Origin: Ascaris suum
Lineage: Eukaryota; Nematoda; Chromadorea; Rhabditida; Ascarididae
Reading direction: 5' to 3'
NCBI GenBank assembly: GCA_013433145.1
Contig: CM024178.1
Coordinates: 8,975,260-9,039,259 of the forward strand
Length of the DNA: 64,000 nt
Under the pieces are notes generated by a model. The model did not search any database. It saw only the letters and a list, made by a program, of their open reading frames with translations, and was not told the DNA's origin. This document shows, piece by piece, positions 1 to 11,397 of the stretch. Numbering within the stretch: the first letter of the stretch is position 1; each line of letters opens with the position of its first letter. A program made the position numbers and the translations under genes.

Positions 1-61
1 CATGACATCCTTCATAAAACGCTATTATCAACAAATATAATCGTTCGACTGCAAATATACA

Positions 62-63
<2 letters not shown>

Positions 64-124
<61 letters not shown>
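64..124. repeat. (TA)n microsatellite, about 60 bp
   Basis: Uninterrupted TA dinucleotides in an intron of the kinesin gene. The rest of 1-318 is AT-rich intron with nothing else recognised. Confidence 0.97.
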
Positions 125-126
<2 letters not shown>

Positions 127-318
127 TTAAGAAATCAAGAAACCTCTAAAAAGTTATGAATTAAGCGAGATCCTTAAGCCAGAAATAATCTGCTAATACT
201 TATACTCTCATATTCGCATATTATTTGTTTTGATGACTGATTTATTGCTCAGCACTACTAAATATGTACCATTAAACATAAAAAGTATATAAACTGCACA
301 TAAAAAATAATAAAATAC

Positions 319-3300
319 CTTGCGTTCATCTGCAATCAATGGTAACTGCTGCTGTTGTTGTCCACTAAGGATACAACCACGTAGACGTCGCACTTCAGCG
401 CTTAACTGCTCGTTTTGTGCCTCGAGATCACGTTCATAATCATCTGTTTTTTGATTCTCCTAAAATAGACGCAAATTGAAATATGCGAAGGAACCTCAAA
501 ACCTGTTTCGGCGTAAATTTCCCAACAATTTAATCTTAACTGTTCACTAGTTTTTTCCAACTGACTTCCTCGAAATTTTCTTCTTTCAAAAGGATATACT
601 GTTTAAACCTATGACATCGTTCCAGTATCATTCCATTCTAACGGGTTGACAAAATTATATCTCATTTTCCCCCAACTTTTTTTTAAATAAGATAAAATCT
701 TAACAAACATCTTTAGAACCTTCCTCCCTATTCCTTGTAAACCACAAACAACTTCGAGCACAAAAGAAAACTCCAATCCCAAGTCATTGTTGGCCTCAGA
801 GGAATTCTGACCAGAAACGGAATCAGACCAGTATCCAGACGTGGCTTAATCATTTCAACCAAATCAGTACACCGGCGGTCAGCATTCCTGACATACAAAT
901 ATTTATATCCATAGCCTTGAACTGACGGCACAAAAATAGCAAAAAAAAAAAAAAAAAAATGCTTAGCCGACCTCAAGTTGCCTCCTAAGCTCTTCGATCG
1001 TGCGTAGATATTTCGAAAGAAGCGCATCTTCGGTGACTTTGTTCTTCACTGGCTTATTCTTCACGAACTTAGCTCGAGAAGCAAACTAAATTACTATATG
1101 ACTACCAAATATTCACAAACTTGAATAAAAACACAAACCCCTTAGGCTACAACATATATGCCGAAACTACCAGGAAACAAATCTAGCAGCGCTGAGAAGG
1201 GTTGGTTTACGAAGAAAGAGTAAGAATAAATATAAAATAGGACGCGCACACCTTAGATAGCATACGATAAACTAGGAAAGACAGCGCAGCAAAACTGGTC
1301 GAAAAGACGGCAAGCGCAAAATTGAGTAAAACATATCCTGCTGCACAACACTAGATTTAAATACGTGATAAAGACTGTGGCAAATACGCAAAGATAGCAG
1401 AAAGGAACAAATTTCAATAGGCAACGAGGTTTTGTCTCCAATATGGGCAGAAAATAGAATATTATTTTTAAAAAATGAAGACAAAAATCGCTATTAAACG
1501 TGCGAACTGATTTGGATGAAATTACCTGTGAGTAGTGAAAAAAGCAAAGCAAAACACCTTTAAGGCTTGTGAAGTTTCGGTGAGTGCGACAGGTGATGCG
1601 GTGCATATGATAAGAGTCTTCGAATTACCTCCCAATGAAGTCTTCAAAAGTCGAGTCAACTTCGAATCTCGAAAGCTTACATACGAGCTGAAAATGCTTC
1701 CGGGAATTATAAACACTATTCATTGTCGCTGCTTAAAGGACTTCCATTCTCTCGTTTTCGAAGAACCAATCGGAGAAGTTTCTAACGGAGGTTCGGTTAG
1801 GTAAAGTCTTAGCAAATCCATTATTGTGACCACAAAAATAATGTGCAATAGGAAACCTACCCACTATTGAAATATCACATGTGTTCGTATCACCGATATT
1901 ATCGTAAAATCAAAGAAACCTCTTCCCTGAACCAGCTTCCTTTAACAGCTAGGAATAATCAAAGTCACCTTCAAATGGTAAAATAATTTAGCTCTCAGTG
2001 CCCCCCTATATGGTGGCCGTACAGGAGAATTAAAGATCAAAAGCAAATGGCCTGTAGCGTCAGCAACTCATTTAAGCAGACTTCACGCGGTTTATATTTG
2101 TTTTGTTGATGGGTTTCGTGGCGCTGAATGATAAGGTAGCTTATGGAATTTGCAGTGTGCTCGAAGGAGTTTATCGGCGAGGGATTACGGCCACATACAT
2201 AAAACTACAAACAATTACAAATAAAAACTATTAAAAAGCCTTTGCGTTTATTCACGCCTTCTTTAATATAGCATAAAACAGTTAGCGGACGCAACCCTCA
2301 CCTTATCGCATTGTGTAGGTTTTACCGGAAAAACAACTATGCTTCAAAAAAAATTACCACCCCTTCATCATTTTCTGCAAGTTTTCGACAAAATCGGTTC
2401 ACCACCACTTATTTTACCTACCCCCCTCCCCCTCCCCACAATAGGAATCCACCATGGACAAGCAGTAGATGACTTCAAATAAAGATCAACAAACTTTTTG
2501 GTAGTTAATTGCGAGATCACTCTTGATAGTGTGAACAGACTTCGATTAACATTCGATCCTTCACGTAGACGAAGCTCTTCGGTTCCGGTCTGTTCTGCAT
2601 TCTCACTTCCGGCCAGATCAACAACATTCTAAACATTATTGCACATATAACGCTCTCTCTATGTTCCATAAAACTATTATATAGAAATAACCAAGAAAAT
2701 ATTCACTTTCAATCAAAACCTTACAGCCACTCGGTTGTTCCCTTCATTACCAATTGAGTAATTCCTCAGAAAACATAGGTAAGGTTTATTTAAAAAAAAA
2801 CGACAAACAATGAATTGCCTTATTCGATGAAGGTTGATAGTGGTGAAGCAAAAACGCACATTACCTAGTACAGCATAGGGATTCAATAATTGGCCTGGAC
2901 TTCTTACATCACCCCTTACCGCAGCATTAATTATATGTGTTTCGTCACATTTTGCCGCCATTTTAGCACAACGCAAAAGAAATAACGAAAGTTCAATTTG
3001 CTTGAAGCCTTCGATGAACATGAAAAGAAAATCCCCTTCAATGAAGAGATCTATAGAAAGCATCATAAGTGAAGAATGAGACATAGCTGAAAAAAAAACA
3101 TTAGAAATTTGTCGAAAGAAACCCCCCAACGAACACTTTTGTTACGATGGAATAGTTTGGTTCCACATAAATAATATTCAACAAAATAAAAAATAAAAAA
3201 CAAAGAAATAAAAACTTATGCTCATGCATAGAATTCGAAAAATTTTCAAATTAATTGTGGTAATTTAAATCTTGCATAATTTTTACACGGTCATAATCAA

Positions 3301-6300
3301 GGATGAAGGTTGTGCTAGAGGATCATCCCTCCTTCCACATGTTCATAATTAAAAAGTTTCGTATCACCAACCGCAACATATCTTTATCACCATACAACTG
3401 ATACGTTATCAACGGAAATGATAACTGATAAAAACAGAAAAAAAAACAAAGAGAAAATAATTTCCATACCAAATAAGCAATATATGAGGCGGTACCCACT
3501 TGTGGGTCATCATCATGGCTTTCGATAACGAATCGTAGAATTGCATGTGAACGTGATGAACGCTCATTTAAAGATGTCTCACCAACGGCTCGTCGCTCTA
3601 ACAAATTTACTTATTCATTTTTATATGCAAATTTCAGGCAAACACGCAAATATGCAAATCATCTTAAAATAGAACTGATTCTAAAACAGCTCTTAGATAT
3701 TAACACAAAAAACCGTCCTTCATTGCTTAAATGTTTAGGTATGAGATGCACACTGCATCATCGGTACCACAAATGCTTCTATTTTCTATCATCTATTTGA
3801 ATAGGCTCGTCCTTCACCCATCGTTTGGTACTGCTTATTGCGCGATCGGTTTTAAGAGGGCTCCGACTAGACTCTTTAGCTTCCTCCTACCGAGTCACCC
3901 TGACCAGCAGCCTCATCGGGATGAAGGTCGTGGATTCAGTCCGAACTCTCCTCTTGAGCGGAACAACGACGAATCGACTCGTCAGCATCCGGCGTGCAAG
4001 AAATAAGCCTGAGCCCTAACCTTCACGCGACACAACTTCACCTAAGTGGAAATGAAAGCGATATGAAGAGACATTTATTAGTAATGAATGCTTTATTGAT
4101 TAAAGCAAATAAAGTATTCCATTAAGACCTTAAAATTCCAAACAACTTTCTTATAAATTCTCCGTGATAAGCACTCCAATTATCACAAAGTTTGATGCGC
4201 TCTTTAACAACTTTCACTAATGCCTAAGTTAACTCAAACGCGCTTAAGTTATATTTACCACGTAGTCGACGAACAGAGCTCGAAATTAAGATATGAATTT
4301 ACTAACTAAAAGCATTCACGATTTATTTACTCAATCAAAAATCAGTTGAAAAACGAAATGCAAAAAGTGAGCGTATCAAAGCAAGATGCAAATTAGGTAA
4401 ATTAAATATGCATGAATTCCATCCAATACAAATATGACAAGTGTCGAAGTCGATAATTAGACCAAGCTTTTTACATGCGACTAACCAAAAGCAGCTTGAA
4501 TCAAGGTATCCACACCGGTGCGGTCCGTGATCACCTCCTCAATGATTCCGCTGATCACAACATTTCCTTTCATTTCTAGAATCGGTAAATCGTTGTGATC
4601 GGATAGTAGATCACGCACACGTTCATTGTAGATTTCTACGCATGACATGCGTAATAAGTAGCGCCGTGAGCCACCCTATAGATTATCATGAGATTCATTG
4701 TTGAAGTTCCATTGTTGAATAAATATATACTACAACACTGAACAAAGATCCAGTGACCTATGTCCTTAAATATGGGTCTCCTATTATCGAAAGATGAAAG
4801 TGATGATTACTAAAATTATTTTACCAATCTCTGCTTCTGCAAAGCGTGATTTCAAGCCTCAGAATCAATCGATAAGAAACTTATAAAATATATGAGTCAT
4901 CCTGCACTACACCCTTCACCTCCTCCTCCTCCTCCCTCTATAAAGAAGAGAACAATTCATCACCACCTGTTTCGAAGCTGTAAAACCATGAGCATGAAAG
5001 CCCAAGAACATATTTGCGAAAAAAAAATAGATGCTGACTAAATCTAAGTCGGATTAAGGATGGCCGTCAAGGCAGATATCTTTATGTGGGCGAATATAAA
5101 CTTTGTGACCGAACTAAACGTTTTCTTGTAAATGGAAAATTAAACAACGCATCAAAAATCGAGCAAACCGATTCAATAGTAGAGAAAATAGTATCGACAG
5201 CCATTTGTACCACTCCATCACTGTGCTTGTCGCCAAAAATGGTATAGGTTTTACCAGATGCGGTTTGACCATAAGCAAAAACCGTCCCATTATAACCGGC
5301 CATAGCTGATTTCACAACCTCTATCACACTCTCATTATAGACATCCTCAGTGCGAGACATACCATCATATACACGATCTAGAATCAATTATATTTCTTTG
5401 CAAATAAACTTTTAAAAAAGCTCTAGCAACAAAACATTTGATGGATTATCAACTTATTCGAGTAACGTTTGCCTCCCCCCCCCCCCCCCTCCAAAAAAAA
5501 AACAGAAATGCTTGGTAATTCCCAGAAGTATTTCGCAATTTCTTTTTCAAAAAACAGCGTCCTATAAATACATTTGTTTTTTTTTTCTTACTTGGAAAAA
5601 AATTTCGGATTAGATTTAGGCTATAAAATTTGGTGAACCGCTTAATTTTTTGCATACTCTTGCATACAATTTTTTAAATTATATTAAAATATTCTAATAA
5701 TCGAGTGCATTACTCTCTAGAAGATTTTTGGTGATATTTTCCACGTTCAAGGGAATTTAATGTTTACTTATATCATCAACATCATCTATGAAACCAATGA
5801 ACAGATCTCACAGATTCTGCTCTCCCATCCCCATCCCATTTCCCCACCGCCCCTTAACCGGAAAGCATTGGACTATTTAGCTTGACATCGCAACAATATC
5901 CTCACTGTAAGTGATGGATAGCAATGACCAATGCGTCAAAAATTATAGTTACCTACCACCTTTGCGTCATTGCATCATATTAAACTAATGCTTATAGTTT
6001 ATTGCAGCGATATAAATATGGTGCCTAATTTTAATTTTCCACTCGCTAGAGATATAAACGGATAACAAAAAATCAAGAAAGAGAAGTTGACACGATAAAT
6101 ATAAATGATACAATACTGCTAAATAATAGAGGCAAATCGACTAGTGAGAAGACTGATTCATGATTCCGTTTAAAGGAACGATCAATATAGATTTCCGAAT
6201 CTATCGGATAAATGAGTGGAGTGAAACGCAATTAAATTCAAAAAAAAAAACGTCTCCGATATTGTATAAAATAAGGAAATAATAAAGCTTTTTGAATATC

Positions 6301-6942
6301 CACATATAAATTATACGAAAATCATTGCTCAGTTTTTTATTTCTATCCATAAATTTAAAGGCATAACCAGGAAATAAATAAAGTCTTTAAAACCAACCAA
6401 ATGTATATTCCTCTTTTCCATCACGTCTTTGAATAGTACGCTCGGAAGGGACATACCAAACAGTACTGAGTCCTATTTCTCTAAAAAAAAAGAGCTCACA
6501 ATCATATAGTCGGAAAATCAGAATGGTGCGGAGAATTGGGTTAAATTTTTTTGATGAATATAATTTCACTAAAGGTCGAAACTTGTGCTTAATTTTTAAA
6601 TAATGAGTCTTACGATTTGATGAATTTGTGAATCAATGCTCAAATACGTCTGAAGAGCTTCATATTCGACATGATAGACGCACCGGAAGTTTATTGCACT
6701 TAATAAAATATGCAAACAGATCAAAGGTTGACAAAAATTTGCATATTTTAGGAGAAACACATTACGAGATTTAATCCATACATGAACAGGAAATAGAATA
6801 TTGCTAGAAATTGTAAAAAAAAAAAAAAAAGAAACTAAAGAAAAATTCAGAATTAGAAATACGCGAACTTTTGAATCGGTGGACGCAATCGGATAACGAC
6901 TTTAATAGTATCCTCTGTTGTTCCATCGCCTTCTACTGACAT
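319..6942 (-). CDS. CENPE: Kinesin-7 / CENP-E-like motor protein, N-terminal part (runs off left edge)
   Basis: Plus-end microtubule motor of the CENP-E class; family members act at kinetochores in chromosome congression. Exons on the minus strand: 6942-6869, 6480-6398, 5377-5169, 4675-4486, 3597-3470, 2628-2495, 1675-1558, 1085-972 and 459-319. All phases join and give 397 residues with no stop. Visible motifs: the beta1 strand IKVVIRLRP near residue 14, P-loop GQTASGKT (89-96), switch I NERSSRSH (196-203), switch II DLAGSE (232-237), and RDSKLTRLL about 275-283. The neck reads [12 protein letters not shown] and then ELRRQLE, close to vertebrate CENP-E, which is why I favour kinesin-7 over other N-kinesins. 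The last exon ([16 protein letters not shown], Gln-rich) starts the coiled coil. The loop before RDSKLT is shorter than in human CENP-E. No exon with a compatible phase is seen in 1-318, so the stalk and tail lie outside the window. The family is certain; the CENP-E orthology is inferred from motor and neck only. Confidence 0.9.
3829..4091 (-). repeat. Dispersed repeat, copy A (kinesin intron)
   Basis: Reverse-complemented, this segment aligns by eye with 43369-43703. Shared blocks are GCATTCATTAC-AATAAATG, TCTCTTCATATCGCTT, a GGATGCTGACRAGTCGRTTC block, CGTTGTTCC, TCCCGATG and a terminal CGGAGC---CTTATA/AAAACCGA block. It is moderately GC-rich against AT-rich flanks and has no long open frame. 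The length and the lack of coding suggest a SINE or other short non-autonomous element; the class is not determined. Confidence 0.7.
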
Positions 6943-6956
6943 CGTTAAATGCTTCG

Positions 6957-6968
6957 CTGAAAAAAAAA
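6957..6968 (-). other. Probable trans-splice (SL) acceptor of the kinesin gene
   Basis: Read on the minus strand this is a run of nine T followed by CAG, 14 nt upstream of the ATG at 6942, with no coding exon that could precede it. A strong acceptor this close to the start codon is typical of spliced-leader addition in nematodes. An ordinary 5'UTR intron is the alternative. Confidence 0.55.
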
Positions 6969-8736
6969 TTTTTTTTCCACTACGAAACGTGCATTTATTT
7001 TTATTTTTTTCATTGAAAATAATTGAAGCCCTACTTTTAATTGAATTAAAAATTAAAATCGAATTAAATTAAATTAAAAATAAAAGCACGACGCTAAATG
7101 AATTCACATATATTACTGAAAATTTCTTCATATAAAAACAATCAACTCAGTGATCAAATAATGCAAAGTATAAATCATATAAACCAAACTGGAAATTGCC
7201 ATTAATTATGCGGGGAGACTATGGAGGAGGAGGAAGGTGAAGAAGGAGAGGGAAGATGATGATGTGGAATTAGAAAATCCCGAAATTATTATTTATATTG
7301 CTGGAGAGATAGAAAACGTATGCGGGAATACTTGAGATTTGAGGGTGTAATTTATTTCTCGACCGCAAACTTGAGGTATAAGGTCAGGAAATAAGTGACA
7401 AATCATTATAACACAAACAACCTTCCCTAACATAACTTCGGTGACTCAATGAAATAAAAAAAGATTTGTATACTTCATAAATAATGAATTATTGCGGTTA
7501 TTATTGTTAATAATACTAGTATCAAAAATTGTAATTCGATCTTTTTCGCATGATTCGAATGCGACCTATGAGATCTAAGCAAAGCTTTTAATTTTATAAT
7601 TTTTTTACAAGTTTTCCAAACAGATTTGATTTTTCTTTTTTATTGAAATCACTGAAAATCCATACAAAATTTCAAATATTCAAAAAGATCTGATTTACAA
7701 CCTCGTAAAATAGTCGCAAATGTGTTTATACAAATTCCGCAGCCCTCTCCTCTCTCCGCTCCCCTTCTCCTCTGTTAAACACTCTCACATCCACCTCTCA
7801 AATAACTCAACCCCCCCCCCCCCCTCCCTTCCCCTAATACAAATTCAAAAAAGCACCAAACGAAGCAATCCACAAAGCATTAAGATTCACAGAAAAGACG
7901 AAACGTTATTGCCGCCATCAAGAATTTGAATTCAAAAATCAGGCAACGAAGCTCAACCACTAACAGAACCACTGTTCGAAGCTACCGTATCCACTCGGAC
8001 ATGCGAGTATAGGTGCCTTCCGAGTTCCCTAGTGGGAGGGTGGAAGAGGCGGAAAGGGGAGAGGAATGGAGGAGGGAGGGGGGGGGGTGGATGGGTAAGC
8101 GTTGGGGGGTGCTTGTGGTCATGCAGATATGCCGAGTTGCTCGATATGCGTGTGTGGTCCATTTGTACACTATTTCTTTGGCTATTAGAAGTCAGTAATA
8201 GTTTCCTGTCGACTCGATGAGATATAAGGTGGTTTTTTTTGCGGACGAACTAAGCATTTCAACGAAGAAAGGGAGGGGAAGGAACGCGTTCGAATTGCCA
8301 CTGCGACTTTCAATAAACTCTTCTGGTACGCCTTGCAAACCAACAGAAAACGGCCTTAAAGAGACAATCTAGTGATCGGAACTCACCGCTAACACCTTCC
8401 CCCCCCCCCCCTCGGAGAAAGGGGCCTGCATGAGGAAAAACACCGTCAAGAGGCCTCAGGATGAAACATGGTCGTTTCTTTAAAAATTTTCTATCCTAAG
8501 CGGGGTAACGATCAATCACAGCAGTTTATAGCTTTGAATCAGCATTGAAACTAAACCCACCAACGTAGGCGACCAGTCGGAAAGCACACGACGAACACAA
8601 ATAATGAACCCCAAAGATCAAAGAAACTTCGTCAAATTTTTTTACGGACAATGAGCCAGTCGGCTGCAAGATGCAAATTTTAATTGTGTTTTATTGTTGG
8701 TGAGGAGGAAGAGGACGGCGTCATTCGAATGAAAAA

Positions 8737-8782
8737 ATTTGCATATTTGCATAAGTGACGTAAAATTCGCAAATATGCAAAT
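8737..8782. promoter_or_regulatory. Octamer (ATTTGCAT/ATGCAAAT) palindrome with CRE-like core
   Basis: Perfect 14-bp inverted repeat: 8737-8750 and 8769-8782 are exact reverse complements. Each arm carries the POU octamer ATGCAAAT. The 18-nt loop contains TGACGTAA (8756-8763), a CRE/bZIP half-palindrome. It sits about midway in the divergent intergenic region between the kinesin gene and the membrane-protein gene, so it could serve either promoter. The regulatory function is inferred from motif identity only. Confidence 0.4.
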
Positions 8783-10000
8783 GGGTAAACGTCTTCATTC
8801 GTAGAGAATTTTTTGAGTTAGTAGACGGCGCATAAACTTATGAAATTTTCTTTAGAAGGAAAAAGGAGGAGAACGGCTTCTTAGTCGACGGAATTTTGCG
8901 CAAAGCATATTTCTCTCGTTGATCGAAGAATAAATTTGGTCCCTATATAGGCCATAACCGCATTGAAATTCCATTTAATTCGGAACCCCTTTCCTACTCA
9001 CCCCCTCCCCGTATCAAATGTGTGAAAGGTAGTTTCCAGCTCGAATCTTAGGTCAAAAGTTGTTTAGCGGGTGGTAGGGGGTTGGAGGGGAGGAGGGAGA
9101 GGGGAGGCTGAACTAGTTGTACCTCATGAAAATATTCGAAAATTTCTTTAAAAATTGCACAAACAGTTGGAGTGCTGCTCTCTTCAGATCGTTTTTTTTT
9201 CGAGATTACTGGAATTTTCCGCTCGTTTATCAATAGCAAAAAAAAAAATCTCATTGTTAGGAAAAATTGCAAGAATGAATGAAGCCTATGTTGTGAAGGA
9301 TCGGACTCATCGCGGTACGAAAATATATCCGATGGATATAATAACCGACAATTGAGCCTATACTTTAGAGAATAGAGGTATAAATAAATCCAAATCGTTG
9401 GATGAGGGAGAGGAGAGAGGCAAAAGGGAAAATAATTTATTTTATCTTTTATTCCAATTATGATAAGCTGAAACACCTTGCCTCATCTCCTTGCAACAAA
9501 CTATACAAACTATTACCTCGAAGTTGTTTAAAGTAACACAAAGTATTGTGGTGAAATCCCAAAACTACTTTTATATGCCGTAGCAAAAGTGTGCTTTTGT
9601 CTTTAAGTTACTTAGAATTTTTATGCATCCAGGTAAAGATATCCGTCGATTTCATTGTTCTGAATCATATGCATAAAATATTTCCGTTTAAAAGCAATCA
9701 AAATAAACGAATTTAATGGAAGCAATCTGAATTGATTGAAATCGATGTTGATTGTGGTCATGAAAAACTTCGATCGATATCAATCGAATTTTCTGAGTTT
9801 GGCTGTAGGATTGATGAGGTGATTTTTTTATGGCCACCAAGACCTGTTGAAATAAACTGCCTGCCTAATTTTTTAAAACCTACCAACATTTTCTTTCTTC
9901 CTTCATTATTATCATCCACCAACTCTTTGAATCCTTTCTTCAATCACAAGATATTCTTTCTGAGTATATTACAGACTATAAACGCTAACTACAGTATGTA

Positions 10001-10001
10001 C

Positions 10002-10091
<90 letters not shown>
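10001..10091. repeat. (TA)n microsatellite, about 90 bp
   Basis: TA dinucleotide run with one early C interruption, in the divergent intergenic region. It generates a spurious Tyr-Ile repeat frame. Confidence 0.97.
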
Positions 10092-10096
<5 letters not shown>

Positions 10097-10759
10097 TATT
10101 TATTCATATAGTGTGGTATGTATATATGTATATATCATTTCTGAGTAACCACTATTTGAAGATTTCGAGGGAAGTGCCTTAACAATTAGCTTAACGCACA
10201 ATGTAAAGAGAATTCATCTGTAATATGACCGCCGCACAGTCACATGTCCTAAGAATGTCATTTGAGGAACTAATGTTAGATGCAAAAATTCTTCTTTTAA
10301 TTCAACGCAAATACTAAATCACCTGTGGGACGATTCTATTGAAATTTTAACAAACCACAAATTGCAATGTATTCATATATCGTTGTAATTTTGAAAGCAT
10401 AAAAATCACAACGATATGCTTCCGTTCAAAAAAGACGCAATATATTTCAGTGATGCAGTGGCGTCAATATAAAGGTTTTTGTCACAGAGGATATTCCACT
10501 TCATGTAGACAGATCAGCGAAGAAAGCAGGTATAAGGCATTATTGAGGTTATATACAACTCATCACTAACAACAAAGATACGAGACAGGTGATAGCACTA
10601 ATATCATATTAAATATGCTCTTATGTATCGACACGGTTGAATTATGATGCATATAAAAAATATGACACGGTTGATCCGGATGATAAAAGTTTATTCTTTA
10701 TTGCTGTACGTTAATTCGCGATGCTTGGTATTTCGGCGATGTATATACGAGCGAGAAGT

Positions 10760-10850
10760 CGTCGGCGATGATGTCGCTAATAAGTAATCTTTGTCGCTAA
10801 TAAGTCGGCGATGTCGCTAATAAGTAATAAGTAATCTTTGTCGTTAGTTA
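10760..10850. repeat. Short tandem repeat around GTCGCTAATAAGT
   Basis: Three to four imperfect copies of a roughly 13-20 bp motif (GTCGCTAATAAGT, TAATCTTTGTCG), some sharing GTCGGCGATG. It lies about 600 bp upstream of the start of the membrane-protein gene. Confidence 0.7.
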
Positions 10851-10978
10851 AGACTCTTAAGGAATAGTGTCAACAATATCAATTCCGATTTCCAACATAT
10901 TCACATTTTTGTGTTAATCGAGTGAGCAATTTCAAAGATCACATATTTTAGCAACTGTTATAATCATAGATTCCAATA

Positions 10979-10980
<2 letters not shown>

Positions 10981-11023
<43 letters not shown>
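10981..11023. repeat. (CT)n microsatellite, about 43 bp
   Basis: Uninterrupted TC dinucleotides on the plus strand, about 370 bp upstream of the membrane-protein start codon. In metazoan promoters such GAGA-type tracts can be bound by factors; no evidence for that here beyond position. Confidence 0.95.
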
Positions 11024-11025
<2 letters not shown>

Positions 11026-11334
11026 AAAAATTACAGCGGAAATTTGAGGAGTAGAAATTTTGGAAATGAAAAAATTTAAGGGACACATAAAAATTGTTGA
11101 GCACTATTTAGCCGAAAGGTAACAGCTTGCAATGGCCAAGTTTTCACCGCTCATCATAGAATATGGACATTAATGTTTGATCATAGGACGAAACACATAT
11201 ATACGGAAAAACAGAGATAAACAAACGATTCATCTAATTGATATTTAAAACTGTATTACAAAGACATCACATAGAATTCAAATTCAAACGTTATAAAGAA
11301 ATTTGAATATAATAATGAAAGATATTTGCCCGAA

Positions 11335-11361
11335 TTTTTTTTTTTTTTTTTTTGTAATCAG
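11335..11361 (+). other. Probable trans-splice acceptor of the orphan membrane-protein gene
   Basis: A long T run followed by GTAATCAG, with the AG ending at 11361 and the ATG at 11398, 36 nt downstream. No earlier coding exon is visible. This is compatible with SL addition or with a 5'UTR intron. Confidence 0.45.
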
Positions 11362-11397
11362 TGTTTTCGGAGATTTTCATCTTAACTGGTCGGCTTC

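Larger units (their letters stand above)
6969..11334. other. Divergent intergenic region, about 4.4 kb
   Basis: No gene supported. It contains an A/T-rich promoter-proximal stretch and poly(C) tracts at 7811-7824 and 8399-8411. It also holds a G-rich segment at 8040-8110 and the octamer palindrome. Further right are the (TA)n tract at 10001-10091, a short GTCGCTAATAAGT tandem at about 10770-10850 and (CT)n at 10981-11023. The 60-140 codon open frames here have skewed or simple composition and no splice or start context that I trust. Confidence 0.6.

Noticed and set aside
9048..9476. 142-codon minus-strand frame
   Set aside because: Low-complexity Pro/Leu/Phe composition, spanning T-rich and C-rich simple sequence; no motif, no splice context.
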